Below, piece after piece: positions 7,265 through 14,575 of a stretch of 34,839 bases of DNA (the first letter of the stretch is position 1; the number at the start of each line of letters is the position of its first letter). Below the pieces are notes generated by a model. That model worked only from the letters and a program-made list of their open reading frames with translations, was not told the DNA's origin and made no database searches. The stretch comes from CAZUZD01 sp964624465 (GTDB taxonomy: Bacteria > Planctomycetota > Planctomycetia > Isosphaerales > Isosphaeraceae). Both the position numbers and the translations under genes were made by a program. Where the stretch lies: the NCBI GenBank assembly GCA_964624465.1, contig CAZUZD010000026.1, forward strand, positions 1-34,839. Direction: 5' to 3'.

Positions 7265-8665
7265 TCAGGCCCGGACGCGGCCGGCCTCCAGCGAGCGGAC
7301 CCAGGCGACATAGCCGTCGGCGTCGATCTTGCGGCGGATGCCGTCGTAGCTCATATAGCGGATGGTGCCGAAGATCGGCCGCTCGGGCCAGGGTCGGTCG
7401 TGGAGCCCGCCGATGGCCCACGCGACTCCGACGTAGCCGTTGGGGTCGCGGCCGTCCATCTCGTAGCGGTCGTTGAGCCGCACCGCCAGATCGAAGGCCG
7501 TTGCCGCGTCCGGGCTCCAGTGCAGCAGCTTCTTGGCCCAGTACATCCGCAGATAGTTGTGCATCCGGCCGGTCAGGAGCATCTCCTTCTGGGCCGCGTT
7601 CCAGATCGGGTCCCCCGTCTCGCCGGTCTCGAGCTGCGCGGGGCTGTAACTCACGGGTCGCGGGTCGTCGGCGTGCTTGGCCAGGGTGGCCCGGGCCCAG
7701 TTGGGGCAGCCCTCCAGGCGATCGTAGTCGGGGTTGTGGGTCACGTAGTTGATCGCCAGCTCGCGCCGGACGACCAGCTCCTCGATGAAGCTCGCGACCG
7801 ACTCGTCCGGCTCGCCGCTCTCCTGCGCCGCCAGGGCCAGGGTGATCGGGTTGATGTGCCCGAAGTGCAGGTGGGCCGAGAGCTCGCTGGTGCCGTAGGG
7901 GACCGGCTCGTTCCGTTCGGTCGCGTAGGTGGCGAGCCGCTCGCGGACGAAGCGGTCGAGCCGCGCCTCCGCCTCGACGCGGCCGCCGCGGTAGCCGGGC
8001 AGCTCCGACGCCCCGCCGACGCCGAGGCGGTCGAGCAGGTCGGCCACCTCGACGGCTTCGCCGCGCGGGGCCGTGTCGTCGGCCCAGCGGACCCGGGCGT
8101 CGGGATCGGGCAGCGGCTTGAGGTATGATTCCAGCACCCGGTGCACCTTGGGCCTCAGGGTGCGGGCCGCGTACTCCGGCTTCGGGAACTCGGCGCTGGG
8201 GATGATCACGTCCGCGTCCACCACGTGGAACGGCACCCGCAGCCCCTCCGCCACCTGCGCCCGCCAGCGGCGTCCGACCCGGAGCGGGTTCTCGTCGCCG
8301 ACGACCAGCGCCGGCCGGCATTGCGCGGCCACCTGCAGGGCCACCGCGTCGGGTGCACCCAGGCGGACGACCAGGGCCACCCCGCGCCCGGCGAGGTCGG
8401 CGGCGACGTCGACCAGGCCCTCCAGCAGGAACCGGTAGTGTCGTCGCTCGGCTCCCGGGTAGCTGGCCGTGAGTCCGAAGGCGACGACGACCGGCAAGTT
8501 CAGGGCGTTCCCGAGCGCGATCGCCAGGTTCAGGGCGGCGTTCTGCCGGCCCCGCTGGGCGCGTTGCATCCAGTACAGGACGCACGTCCCCTCGGGGTCG
8601 GGCGCCCCATTGCGGGCGATCCGGACGCGGGGATGGGGCGCGAGCAGACTCTCGAGACGGGCCAT
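7265..8665 (-). CDS. phr: Class II CPD deoxyribodipyrimidine photolyase
   Basis: ATG 8665 gives 466 residues, the normal size of the family. The N-terminal alpha/beta domain begins around VLYWMQRAQRGRQNAALNLA, a class II hallmark. The C-terminal FAD domain carries ELVVRRELAINYVTHNPDYD, WNAAQKEMLLTGRMHNYLRM, YWAKKLLHWS, and NDRYEMDGRDPNGYVGVAWA followed by HDRPWPERPIFGTIRYM. The Trp and Tyr residues there form the electron-transfer route of class II enzymes. The enzyme uses blue light and reduced FAD to split cyclobutane pyrimidine dimers, which fits a sun-exposed habitat. A TACAAT hexamer at 8740-8745 on the minus strand is a possible -10 element. A longer reading frame extends upstream to 8824 but adds low-complexity sequence only. 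Confidence 0.93.
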   Translation of the reverse strand: MARLESLLAPHPRVRIARNGAPDPEGTCVLYWMQRAQRGRQNAALNLAIALGNALNLPVVVAFGLTASYPGAERRHYRFLLEGLVDVAADLAGRGVALVVRLGAPDAVALQVAAQCRPALVVGDENPLRVGRRWRAQVAEGLRVPFHVVDADVIIPSAEFPKPEYAARTLRPKVHRVLESYLKPLPDPDARVRWADDTAPRGEAVEVADLLDRLGVGGASELPGYRGGRVEAEARLDRFVRERLATYATERNEPVPYGTSELSAHLHFGHINPITLALAAQESGEPDESVASFIEELVVRRELAINYVTHNPDYDRLEGCPNWARATLAKHADDPRPVSYSPAQLETGETGDPIWNAAQKEMLLTGRMHNYLRMYWAKKLLHWSPDAATAFDLAVRLNDRYEMDGRDPNGYVGVAWAIGGLHDRPWPERPIFGTIRYMSYDGIRRKIDADGYVAWVRSLEAGRVRA

Positions 8666-9059
8666 GCAGGCGAGCTTTCTGCCGGCGCCTGGAGGCGGGC
8701 CGGCCCTCGGGTCGAAGGGGACCGATCGCGATCTGGTGGATTGTAGACCCGCGTCGACCGGCTGGGAGGGAGCGCCAGCCGCGGCGGCGGTGGGGCCGGA
8801 CCCGGGATTTTCGGCGGGTTTCACGCAAACTTCACGAAGGTTGATTGACGGCCGGCTAAGGTATTTGTTGAGCTATGGTTCCTCTCGCGGGTTCTCTCTC
8901 CACCCGCACCGGCCGATGTGGGCCATCCCGCCAATCCCCCTCCTCTCCGCCCAGAATTCCATTCGCAATCGTCCCAGGCTCCGTCCCCAGCCCGATCCCG
9001 ACCGGCGTGCCGCGCGTCATGGTGCGTCCGGGGTCCGGCCCGTCGAGGAATCCTCCATC
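8666..9059. other. Divergent intergenic region between photolyase and DUF1559 gene 1
   Basis: No gene is supported in these 394 bases. The photolyase -10 candidate is at 8740-8745 (minus). A less GC-rich patch at about 8818-8885 contains TTGACG at 8845-8850 and TATGGT at 8874-8879, probably near the promoter of the DUF1559 gene, but the 23-base spacing is too long for a standard pair. If transcription starts here, the DUF1559 mRNA has a leader of about 180 bases. GAGGA at 9045-9049 is its ribosome binding site. Confidence 0.4.
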
Positions 9060-10199
9060 ATGCGTTCGTGTCCGAGCCGCCCGCGTCGTGGTTTCACGCT
9101 GATCGAGCTGCTGGTCGTGATCGCGATCATCGGCGTGCTGATCAGCCTGCTGCTGCCGGCCGTGCAGAGCGCCCGCGAGGCCGCCCGCCGCGCCCAGTGC
9201 GTCAACAACCTCAAGCAGATGGGCCTGGGGCTGCACAACTACCACAGCACCCACAACTGCTTCCCGCCCGGCCGCATGGCCCCCGACGTGATCGACGTGA
9301 CCACCGGCGTGATCCAGAACAACTACACGAGCTACTCCACCAGCCTGGCCAACGGCCGGAACTGGATCGGCATCTACTCGGTGCACACGCACATCCTGAA
9401 CTTCATGGAGCAGAGCGTGGCGTACAACGCCATGAACTTCCAGATCGCCAACGTGGGCCAGATCACCACCGGCGGCGGCACCACGATCACGCACCCGAAC
9501 TTCACCGCCTACACGGTGACGATGAACACGTTCCTCTGCCCGACCGACCCGAACTTCACCCCGGGTGCCCGCGGCGAGAACAATTACCGCGTGAACTTCG
9601 GTGGCAACACGGTGTACGCCGGTGGCGGCACCCGGCCCAACAACCTGGCGCAGACGGCCGACATCGCCAACGGCGCCTTCACCATGGGCCGGGGCGTGAG
9701 CGTGGCCGAGTTCACCGATGGCACCAGCGGCACGATCGTCGCCGCCGAGCGGAGCAAGGGCTCGGGCCTCTCGGGCACCAACATCAAGCAGAACGGCGAC
9801 AACATCTTCATCGCCACCCAGACGGTGCCGATCGCCTCGGACGCCGCCATGAGCCTGTGCCAGAACCCGGGCACGATCAGCGGCTTCAGCTCAAACGGCC
9901 GCTGGCTCAACGGCACCGACTTCTCGGACGGCTGGGCGTACGCCTGGTACGTCGCCACCCTGTACAACCACGTCGCCCCTCCGAACTGGAAGGGCTGGGA
10001 CTGCGGATTCGGCTCCAGCATCATGGATGTACCCAGCGAGCACGGCATCGTCTCGGCCCGCAGCTATCACCCCGGCGGCGTCAACGCGCTGTTCGGTGAC
10101 GGCTCGGTGAAGTTCGTCAAGGACACCGTGAACCTCGGCACCTGGCGATCGCTCGGCACCCGCAACGGTGGTGAGGTCATCAGCGCCGACGCCTTCTGA
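9060..10199 (+). CDS. DUF1559 protein with type II pseudopilin N-terminus (module 1)
   Basis: ATG 9060 with GAGGA upstream gives 379 residues. After a basic leader (RPRRG) comes the prepilin cleavage/methylation motif FTLIELLVVIAIIGVLISLL, a single membrane helix, then AVQSAREAARRAQCVNNLKQ, the diagnostic start of DUF1559. The extracellular part ends with SYHPGGVNALFGDGSVKFVK and GGEVISADAF, the family's C-terminal H-x-G-G...DGSV signature. Planctomycetes carry many such proteins; they are thought to be processed by a prepilin peptidase and exposed at the surface, but their role is not established. A lipoprotein gene follows 166 bases downstream. The 5' segment is nearly identical to that of the DUF1559 gene at 23384. 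Confidence 0.92.
   Translation: MRSCPSRPRRGFTLIELLVVIAIIGVLISLLLPAVQSAREAARRAQCVNNLKQMGLGLHNYHSTHNCFPPGRMAPDVIDVTTGVIQNNYTSYSTSLANGRNWIGIYSVHTHILNFMEQSVAYNAMNFQIANVGQITTGGGTTITHPNFTAYTVTMNTFLCPTDPNFTPGARGENNYRVNFGGNTVYAGGGTRPNNLAQTADIANGAFTMGRGVSVAEFTDGTSGTIVAAERSKGSGLSGTNIKQNGDNIFIATQTVPIASDAAMSLCQNPGTISGFSSNGRWLNGTDFSDGWAYAWYVATLYNHVAPPNWKGWDCGFGSSIMDVPSEHGIVSARSYHPGGVNALFGDGSVKFVKDTVNLGTWRSLGTRNGGEVISADAF
9084..9228 (+). repeat. 145-bp DUF1559 5' segment, copy 1 (inverted relative to copy 2)
   Basis: This segment encodes the pseudopilin helix and the following conserved helix. It aligns without gaps to 24220-24364 on the opposite strand with 7 mismatches in 145 positions. One 50-base stretch in the middle is identical. 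Six of the seven differences are silent. Confidence 0.9.
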
Positions 10200-10365
10200 C
10201 GAATCCGGACCCGGGCTCGCTCCACACCGGTGCGACCCGGGTCCAACCACCTTGACCGTGGGCCGGGGAGCGTGTCGTCGCCTCCCCGGCCGGTTCGTTG
10301 CGCCCCGGGACCCCGGGGCACCCGGGGGCTCGAAGCTGTCCCGCACTCGCAGGAGAATCCAGACG

Positions 10366-10833
10366 ATGCGGTTCCGGAAGTTGCTCGCAGCCAGTGCCCT
10401 GGCGCTGACGCTCGCCGGCTGCGGTGAGGGCACCCCGACGCCCGAACCCTCGATGATCGTCCTGGCCGCCGGGCCGCACGGCGGTTTCATGATGCCGCTA
10501 CCCGGCGAGTCCGGCTTTGCCGAGGTCGCGTTCGAGCCGACCAGGACGGCACCCCGCGGCAAGCCGAGCTCCGTCCTGGCCGCCTACTTCCTGGGCGCCG
10601 ACATGAAGACGCCGCTGGCCACCCCGCCGGCCGACGTCAAGGCGACCATCATCACTCCCGACGACCCGGCCCCCAGGCCGGTCACGCTCACCGCCGCCCC
10701 CGACAAGTCGCGCCCCGACGGGGCTGCCCGGTTCGCCTCGGCGCCCGGGTCGTTCGATTACGACGAGCTGCGCGGCGAGCTGTCCGCCACCGTCGGCGGC
10801 CAGCCGTTCACCGGCACCTTCCACCGGCGTTGA
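10366..10833 (+). CDS. Small lipoprotein paired with DUF1559 gene 1
   Basis: ATG 10366 with AGGAG at 10351-10355 gives 155 residues. A lipoprotein signal peptide is clear: a basic start (MRFRK), a hydrophobic stretch and the lipobox LTLAGC at about residues 14-19, so the mature protein begins with a lipidated Cys. The mature part contains extended beta-like segments, for example VKATIITPDDPAPRPVTL and DELRGELSATVGGQPFTGTF, and resembles small beta-sandwich lipoproteins found next to DUF1559 genes. The function is unknown; the pairing with DUF1559 suggests a shared envelope role. It probably shares a transcript with the DUF1559 gene and ends at the hairpin at 10841. Confidence 0.8.
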   Translation: MRFRKLLAASALALTLAGCGEGTPTPEPSMIVLAAGPHGGFMMPLPGESGFAEVAFEPTRTAPRGKPSSVLAAYFLGADMKTPLATPPADVKATIITPDDPAPRPVTLTAAPDKSRPDGAARFASAPGSFDYDELRGELSATVGGQPFTGTFHRR

Positions 10834-10840
10834 TCGCCTG

Positions 10841-10864
10841 ACGGGCCCCGCCTCCGGGGCCCGT
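10841..10864 (+). terminator. Hairpin terminator after DUF1559 module 1
   Basis: ACGGGCCCCG (10841-10850) and CGGGGCCCGT (10855-10864) form a perfect 10-bp stem around loop CCTC, eight bases after the lipoprotein stop. No T-run follows. It may also serve the convergent dehydrogenase gene. Confidence 0.65.
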
Positions 10865-10895
10865 GTGCCACCCGCGACGCCCACCCGCCGCCGGC

Positions 10896-11927
10896 TCAGG
10901 CCCCCGGGACCCAGGGCCGATCCAGCGGGGGCTTGCCCAGCCGGTGACGCCTCTGCGCGACCTCGGCCGGGTCGTTCACCGGGTTCAGCGGCGTCCGACC
11001 ATTCAGGACCCCGATGACGTCCTCCGCAACGCCCCGGGCCATGTTCGTCAGGCTCTCCACGGTCTGGGCCGCGCTGTGGGGCGTGAGCATGACGTTGCCG
11101 TGGCGGCCGATCAGCGGGTGGTTGGACGGCGGCGGCTCCTCGTCATAGACGTCGGCCCCGTAGCCCCAGAGCCGGCCGGTGTCGAGCGCCCGCGCCACGG
11201 CGGCCTCGTCGACCACCGGACCCCGGCAGGTGTTGATCAGGATCGCGTCAGGCCGCATCACGCCCAGCGTGTCCGGGTTGATCATTCGACGGGTCGTGGC
11301 GTCGAGCGGGACGTGCAGGGTCACGTACTCCGAGCGGGCGAGCAACTCGTCCAGTCCCACCCTCACGGCGCCGGCGCGGGCCTCGACCTCGGCCGGGGCG
11401 GCCACGATGTCGTGGTAGAGCACGGTCATCCGGAAGATCCGGGCGATCTCGCCCACCCGGCGCCCGATCCGCCCGAAGCCGATGATCCCGAGCGTGCGGC
11501 CCAGCAGGTCGCGGCCCACGAGCTTCGTCCGGTCGTTGTAGCGGCCCTCGACCAGGGCGTGCATGTGCGGGGTGAAATGCTTCGACAGGCCGATCATCAT
11601 CGCCAGCGTGTGCTCGGCGACCGCCTCGGTATTGGCCCCCGGCGTGTACACGACCTGGATCCCGCGCTCGGTGGCGGCGGGCACGTCGACCTGGTCATAG
11701 CCGACCCCGTGCCGGCCGATCACCCGCAGTCGCGGGGCGTGGTCCATCAGGGCGGCGTCGATCGTGCCGGCGGTGCGGATGACCAGGGCGTCGGCCGGGG
11801 CGATCTCCCGGTGCAGCACGGCGGGCTCCAGGGAGCTGGCGAACCGCAGCTCGCCGGCCTCGCGGAGCAGGCCGAGGCCCTCCTCGCGCATCTTGGTCAG
11901 GGACAGCAGGATCGGTCGATCGGACAT
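10896..11927 (-). CDS. D-isomer-specific 2-hydroxyacid dehydrogenase
   Basis: ATG 11927 gives 343 residues; a TTG at 11945 would add six. The layout is the family's split substrate domain around a central NAD-binding Rossmann domain. Visible motifs are GRTLGIIGFGRIGRRVGEIA (dinucleotide binding), NTCRGPVVDEAAV with the substrate-binding Arg at about 235, DVYDEEPP with the Glu at about 262, and LTPHSAAQT with the catalytic His at about 284. The enzyme reduces a 2-oxoacid with NAD(P)H or the reverse. It lacks the ACT domain of long SerA, so it is either a short phosphoglycerate-dehydrogenase-like enzyme or a hydroxypyruvate/glyoxylate reductase. The substrate is uncertain. The divergent gene on the other side is glpG. 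Confidence 0.85.
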   Translation of the reverse strand: MSDRPILLSLTKMREEGLGLLREAGELRFASSLEPAVLHREIAPADALVIRTAGTIDAALMDHAPRLRVIGRHGVGYDQVDVPAATERGIQVVYTPGANTEAVAEHTLAMMIGLSKHFTPHMHALVEGRYNDRTKLVGRDLLGRTLGIIGFGRIGRRVGEIARIFRMTVLYHDIVAAPAEVEARAGAVRVGLDELLARSEYVTLHVPLDATTRRMINPDTLGVMRPDAILINTCRGPVVDEAAVARALDTGRLWGYGADVYDEEPPPSNHPLIGRHGNVMLTPHSAAQTVESLTNMARGVAEDVIGVLNGRTPLNPVNDPAEVAQRRHRLGKPPLDRPWVPGA

Positions 11928-12104
11928 CGCAGGCAGATTCCGCAAGGGGACGACGGCTCGGGGGCCGCCCGCCCCACGACCCGGACCGGCGCCCCGCCGG
12001 TTTCGAGCCTACCAGAAGCGCCGGTCGACCGGGTAGGCTCGGTCGAGGCGGGTCGGGACCCGGTGGCGGCCGGGGATCTCCTGCGATCGGGAGGGGTTTG
12101 GGGC

Positions 12105-12110
12105 TAGAAT
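12105..12110 (+). promoter_or_regulatory. -10-like hexamer upstream of glpG
   Basis: TAGAAT within GGGCTAGAATG lies 82 bases before the glpG start, in the 264-base divergent gap between the dehydrogenase and glpG. The same GCTAGAAT octamer recurs upstream of the kinase gene. I see no good -35 match. Confidence 0.35.
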
Positions 12111-12191
12111 GACACGGGGTGCCGCGGACCCGGTCGCGACCGGGCGGGGCCTGTGAGTCCGGCCCGGTCGGCGGCGAGAGCGAGGCGGCGG

Positions 12192-13160
12192 ATGCGTGAG
12201 ATCGGGTCGATCGGAGACGAGGCGCGGGCCCTGCGGTTCGTGGACACCCTGGCCGCGCTCGACATCCCCGCCGAGGCCAGGCCCGACCCGGTCGGCGGCT
12301 GGGGCGTGTGGGTGCACCGCGAGGAGCACGTCGCCCGCGGCCGCGACGCGCTCGGCAGGTTCCTCGAAGCCCCCGACGACCCGCGGTACCTGGAGGCCCA
12401 GAAGGTTGCCCGCACCAAGCGGAAGGCCGCCGCCGAGGCCGACCGCAGCTACCGGCGCCGGACGGTCGACCTGAGTGGCCGCCTGAACGTGATCAGCCCC
12501 GCGCGATGTCCGGTCACGCATGCGCTCATCCTGGCGTCGATCGCGGTGTCGCTCTGGACCAGCCTGGGCCGCGACACGGTGGCCATGGCGCCGCTGTACC
12601 TGACGCCGCCGAACATCGTCGCCATCGAGCTGCCCGACGGCCGTCGACTCACGACGCTCGACCCGAGGAGCCCGTCGGCCGGACTGGCCCCGCTGCGGGC
12701 CGGCCAGGTCTGGCGGCTCTTCACCCCCATGTTCCTGCACTACGGCCTGCCGCACCTGCTGTTCAACATGATGGCCCTCTACGGCCTGGGCGGGATGATC
12801 GAGCTGCGCAGGAGTAGCCGGCTGCTCCTGCTGCTGGTGCTCTGCGCCGCGCCCGTGTCGTTCCTGGGTCAATATGCCTGGGACGTACATCGCCTGGGGC
12901 CGGACACGCTGTCGATGCCCGGCGGGATGTCGGGCGTGGTGTATGCCCTGTTCGGCTTCGTCTGGATGAAGAGCGACTACGAGCCCGAGAGCGGGCTCAC
13001 GATCGCCGGTTCGACGATCCAGTGGATGCTCGGCTGGCTGGTCGTGTGCATGACCGGCCTGCTCGGGCCGATCGCCAACGCGGCCCACGTCGCCGGGCTG
13101 CTGCTGGGGCTGCTGGTCGGACTGGCCGGCCCGCTCTGGGACTCGCGGCCATGGCGCTGA
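12192..13160 (+). CDS. glpG: GlpG-type rhomboid protease
   Basis: ATG 12192, with GAGGCGG just upstream, gives 322 residues. The N-terminal 75 residues (FVDTLAALDIPAEA...GRFLEAPDDPRY) match the cytoplasmic domain of E. coli GlpG, including its FLExPxDPRY ending. The membrane core has TPMFLHYGLPHLLFNMMALY with the oxyanion His and Asn, PGGMSGVVYALFGF with the nucleophile at about Ser247, and NAAHVAGLLLGLL with the catalytic His at about 299. This is a true GlpG orthologue by motif order. It cleaves membrane proteins within the bilayer and acts in membrane-protein quality control in enterobacteria. The downstream glycosyltransferase start lies inside its last codons, implying translational coupling. 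Confidence 0.9.
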   Translation: MREIGSIGDEARALRFVDTLAALDIPAEARPDPVGGWGVWVHREEHVARGRDALGRFLEAPDDPRYLEAQKVARTKRKAAAEADRSYRRRTVDLSGRLNVISPARCPVTHALILASIAVSLWTSLGRDTVAMAPLYLTPPNIVAIELPDGRRLTTLDPRSPSAGLAPLRAGQVWRLFTPMFLHYGLPHLLFNMMALYGLGGMIELRRSSRLLLLLVLCAAPVSFLGQYAWDVHRLGPDTLSMPGGMSGVVYALFGFVWMKSDYEPESGLTIAGSTIQWMLGWLVVCMTGLLGPIANAAHVAGLLLGLLVGLAGPLWDSRPWR

Positions 13161-14392
13161 CGCCCGGCCGCTGGTGGCTGGCGGCCGTGATCGCCCTGGG
13201 ACTGCTGGCGCGGCTGGCGGTGATCCTGCCGTGGCTCGACGCCCCGCCGGATGACCCGGACAACTACCTGCCCCTGGCCGCGACCCTGGCCGAGGGCCGC
13301 GGCCTCCAGATTCACGACCGGCCGACGGCCTACCGCCCGCCGCTCTACCCGATCGTGCTGGCCCCGGTCGTGGCGATCGTGCCGCCCGGTGGTCTGGTGG
13401 CGGCGGTCGGCTTCCTGCACCTGGCTTTTGGCGCGGCGACGATCGGCCTGACCGAGCGGGCAGCGGCCCGGTGGGGGTTGTCGGATCGTCGTCGGCTGGC
13501 GGCCGCCCTGATCGTGGCCCTGGACCCGGTGCTGGTGGTGCAGTCCCGGTCGGTGATGACCGAAACGATGGCCGCGCTCCTGATGGCCGGGGCCCTGGCC
13601 GTGACGGCGCGCGGGACGGCGGCCGGAGCGTTCGGCGGCGGGCTCATGTTCGGGCTGGGGGGGCTGTGTCGGCCGAGCACGCTGGGCGCCACCGCCCTGG
13701 CGGCGCTGGCCGGCGGGATCTGCGCCCCGGGGCGGGCGGCCGTCCGACTGGAGCGGGCCGCCCTGCTGACGCTCGGCACGGCGCTGGTGCTGGCCCCCTG
13801 GGCGGTCCGCAACGCGATCCAGCTCGGCGAGCCGATCCTGACCACCACCCACGGCGGCTACACCCTGGCGCTGGCGAACAACCCGGTCTATTATCGCGAC
13901 ATCCTGGACGGCCCGCCGGGCGCGGTCTGGTCGGGCGACGCCCAGTGGCACTGGTTCGACGGCATCAATCGCCGGGCCGCCGGCCTGCCCGAGCCGATCG
14001 CCGACCGGCAGATGCGCCGGGAGGCGGTCGACTTCATCCGGGCCCATCCCCGCGACTTCGCCCGCGCCTCGCTCGACCGGCTGGCGCGGTTCTGGGCCCT
14101 GGCGCCGTCGGGGGCCGTGTACGGCCGCACCCTGCGCTGGGCGACGGCCGCCTGGACGGCGCCGCTCTGGCTGACCCTGGCGGCCGGCCTGGTGGGGGGC
14201 GGCTGCGGTCGCTGGCCGCGGGCGGTGGCCCCGGCCATCTTGCTCGCCCTGAGCGCGGCCCACACCGTGTACTGGACCGATCTGCGGATGCGGGCCCCGA
14301 TCGTGCCGGCCATCGCCCTCGTCGCCGCCTGCGCCGGGTGGCCCGGCAACCGCCCGGCCAGGGTCGATTCCGCCGGTAACGCCCGGTCCTGA
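13151..14392 (+). CDS. GT-C type membrane glycosyltransferase (ArnT/PMT-like)
   Basis: ATG 13151 overlaps the end of glpG by ten bases; the protein has 413 residues. It is strongly hydrophobic with about ten membrane helices. The first extracytoplasmic loop contains LDAPPDDPDNYLPLA and TAYRPPLYP, the acidic loop followed by R-P-P-x-Y-P that is typical of polyprenyl-phosphate-sugar-dependent GT-C enzymes. A later LAPWAVRNAIQLGEPILTTT is typical of the same planctomycete family. Such enzymes transfer a sugar from a lipid carrier to a protein or lipid on the periplasmic side. Acceptor and sugar are unknown. The length is shorter than ArnT because the soluble C-terminal domain is reduced. Confidence 0.75.
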   Translation: MALTPGRWWLAAVIALGLLARLAVILPWLDAPPDDPDNYLPLAATLAEGRGLQIHDRPTAYRPPLYPIVLAPVVAIVPPGGLVAAVGFLHLAFGAATIGLTERAAARWGLSDRRRLAAALIVALDPVLVVQSRSVMTETMAALLMAGALAVTARGTAAGAFGGGLMFGLGGLCRPSTLGATALAALAGGICAPGRAAVRLERAALLTLGTALVLAPWAVRNAIQLGEPILTTTHGGYTLALANNPVYYRDILDGPPGAVWSGDAQWHWFDGINRRAAGLPEPIADRQMRREAVDFIRAHPRDFARASLDRLARFWALAPSGAVYGRTLRWATAAWTAPLWLTLAAGLVGGGCGRWPRAVAPAILLALSAAHTVYWTDLRMRAPIVPAIALVAACAGWPGNRPARVDSAGNARS

Positions 14393-14463
14393 GGGTCCTG
14401 ACGGTCGGGTTGCGGCGGGGTGCCCAGACGGCAGGGTCACGCGGGCCGGATCGGTTCGTAGCG

Positions 14464-14491
14464 TTGTCTGGTCGAGCCGGGATGCTAGAAT
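14464..14491 (+). promoter_or_regulatory. Candidate promoter for the kinase gene
   Basis: TTGTCT (14464-14469), a 16-base spacer and TAGAAT (14486-14491) lie 84 bases before the kinase ATG. The -10 element is preceded by GC, as in the glpG upstream region. Confidence 0.45.
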
Positions 14492-14575
14492 TTGCCGGAT
14501 CGAGCGGCTGTCGCCCCGGGGCGCCCTCGACTCTCCTCTCTCCGTGGTGACCGAGCCCAGTCGGGGTAACGTGCG

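Noticed and set aside
7260..7274. Small hairpin CCGGG/CCCGG between the transporter and photolyase genes
   Set aside because: The stem is only five base pairs, overlaps the photolyase stop, and is expected by chance in such GC-rich DNA.
8845..8879. TTGACG with TATGGT as a promoter for DUF1559 gene 1
   Set aside because: The spacer would be 23 bases, well beyond the usual 16-18, so I list the region only as a probable promoter area.
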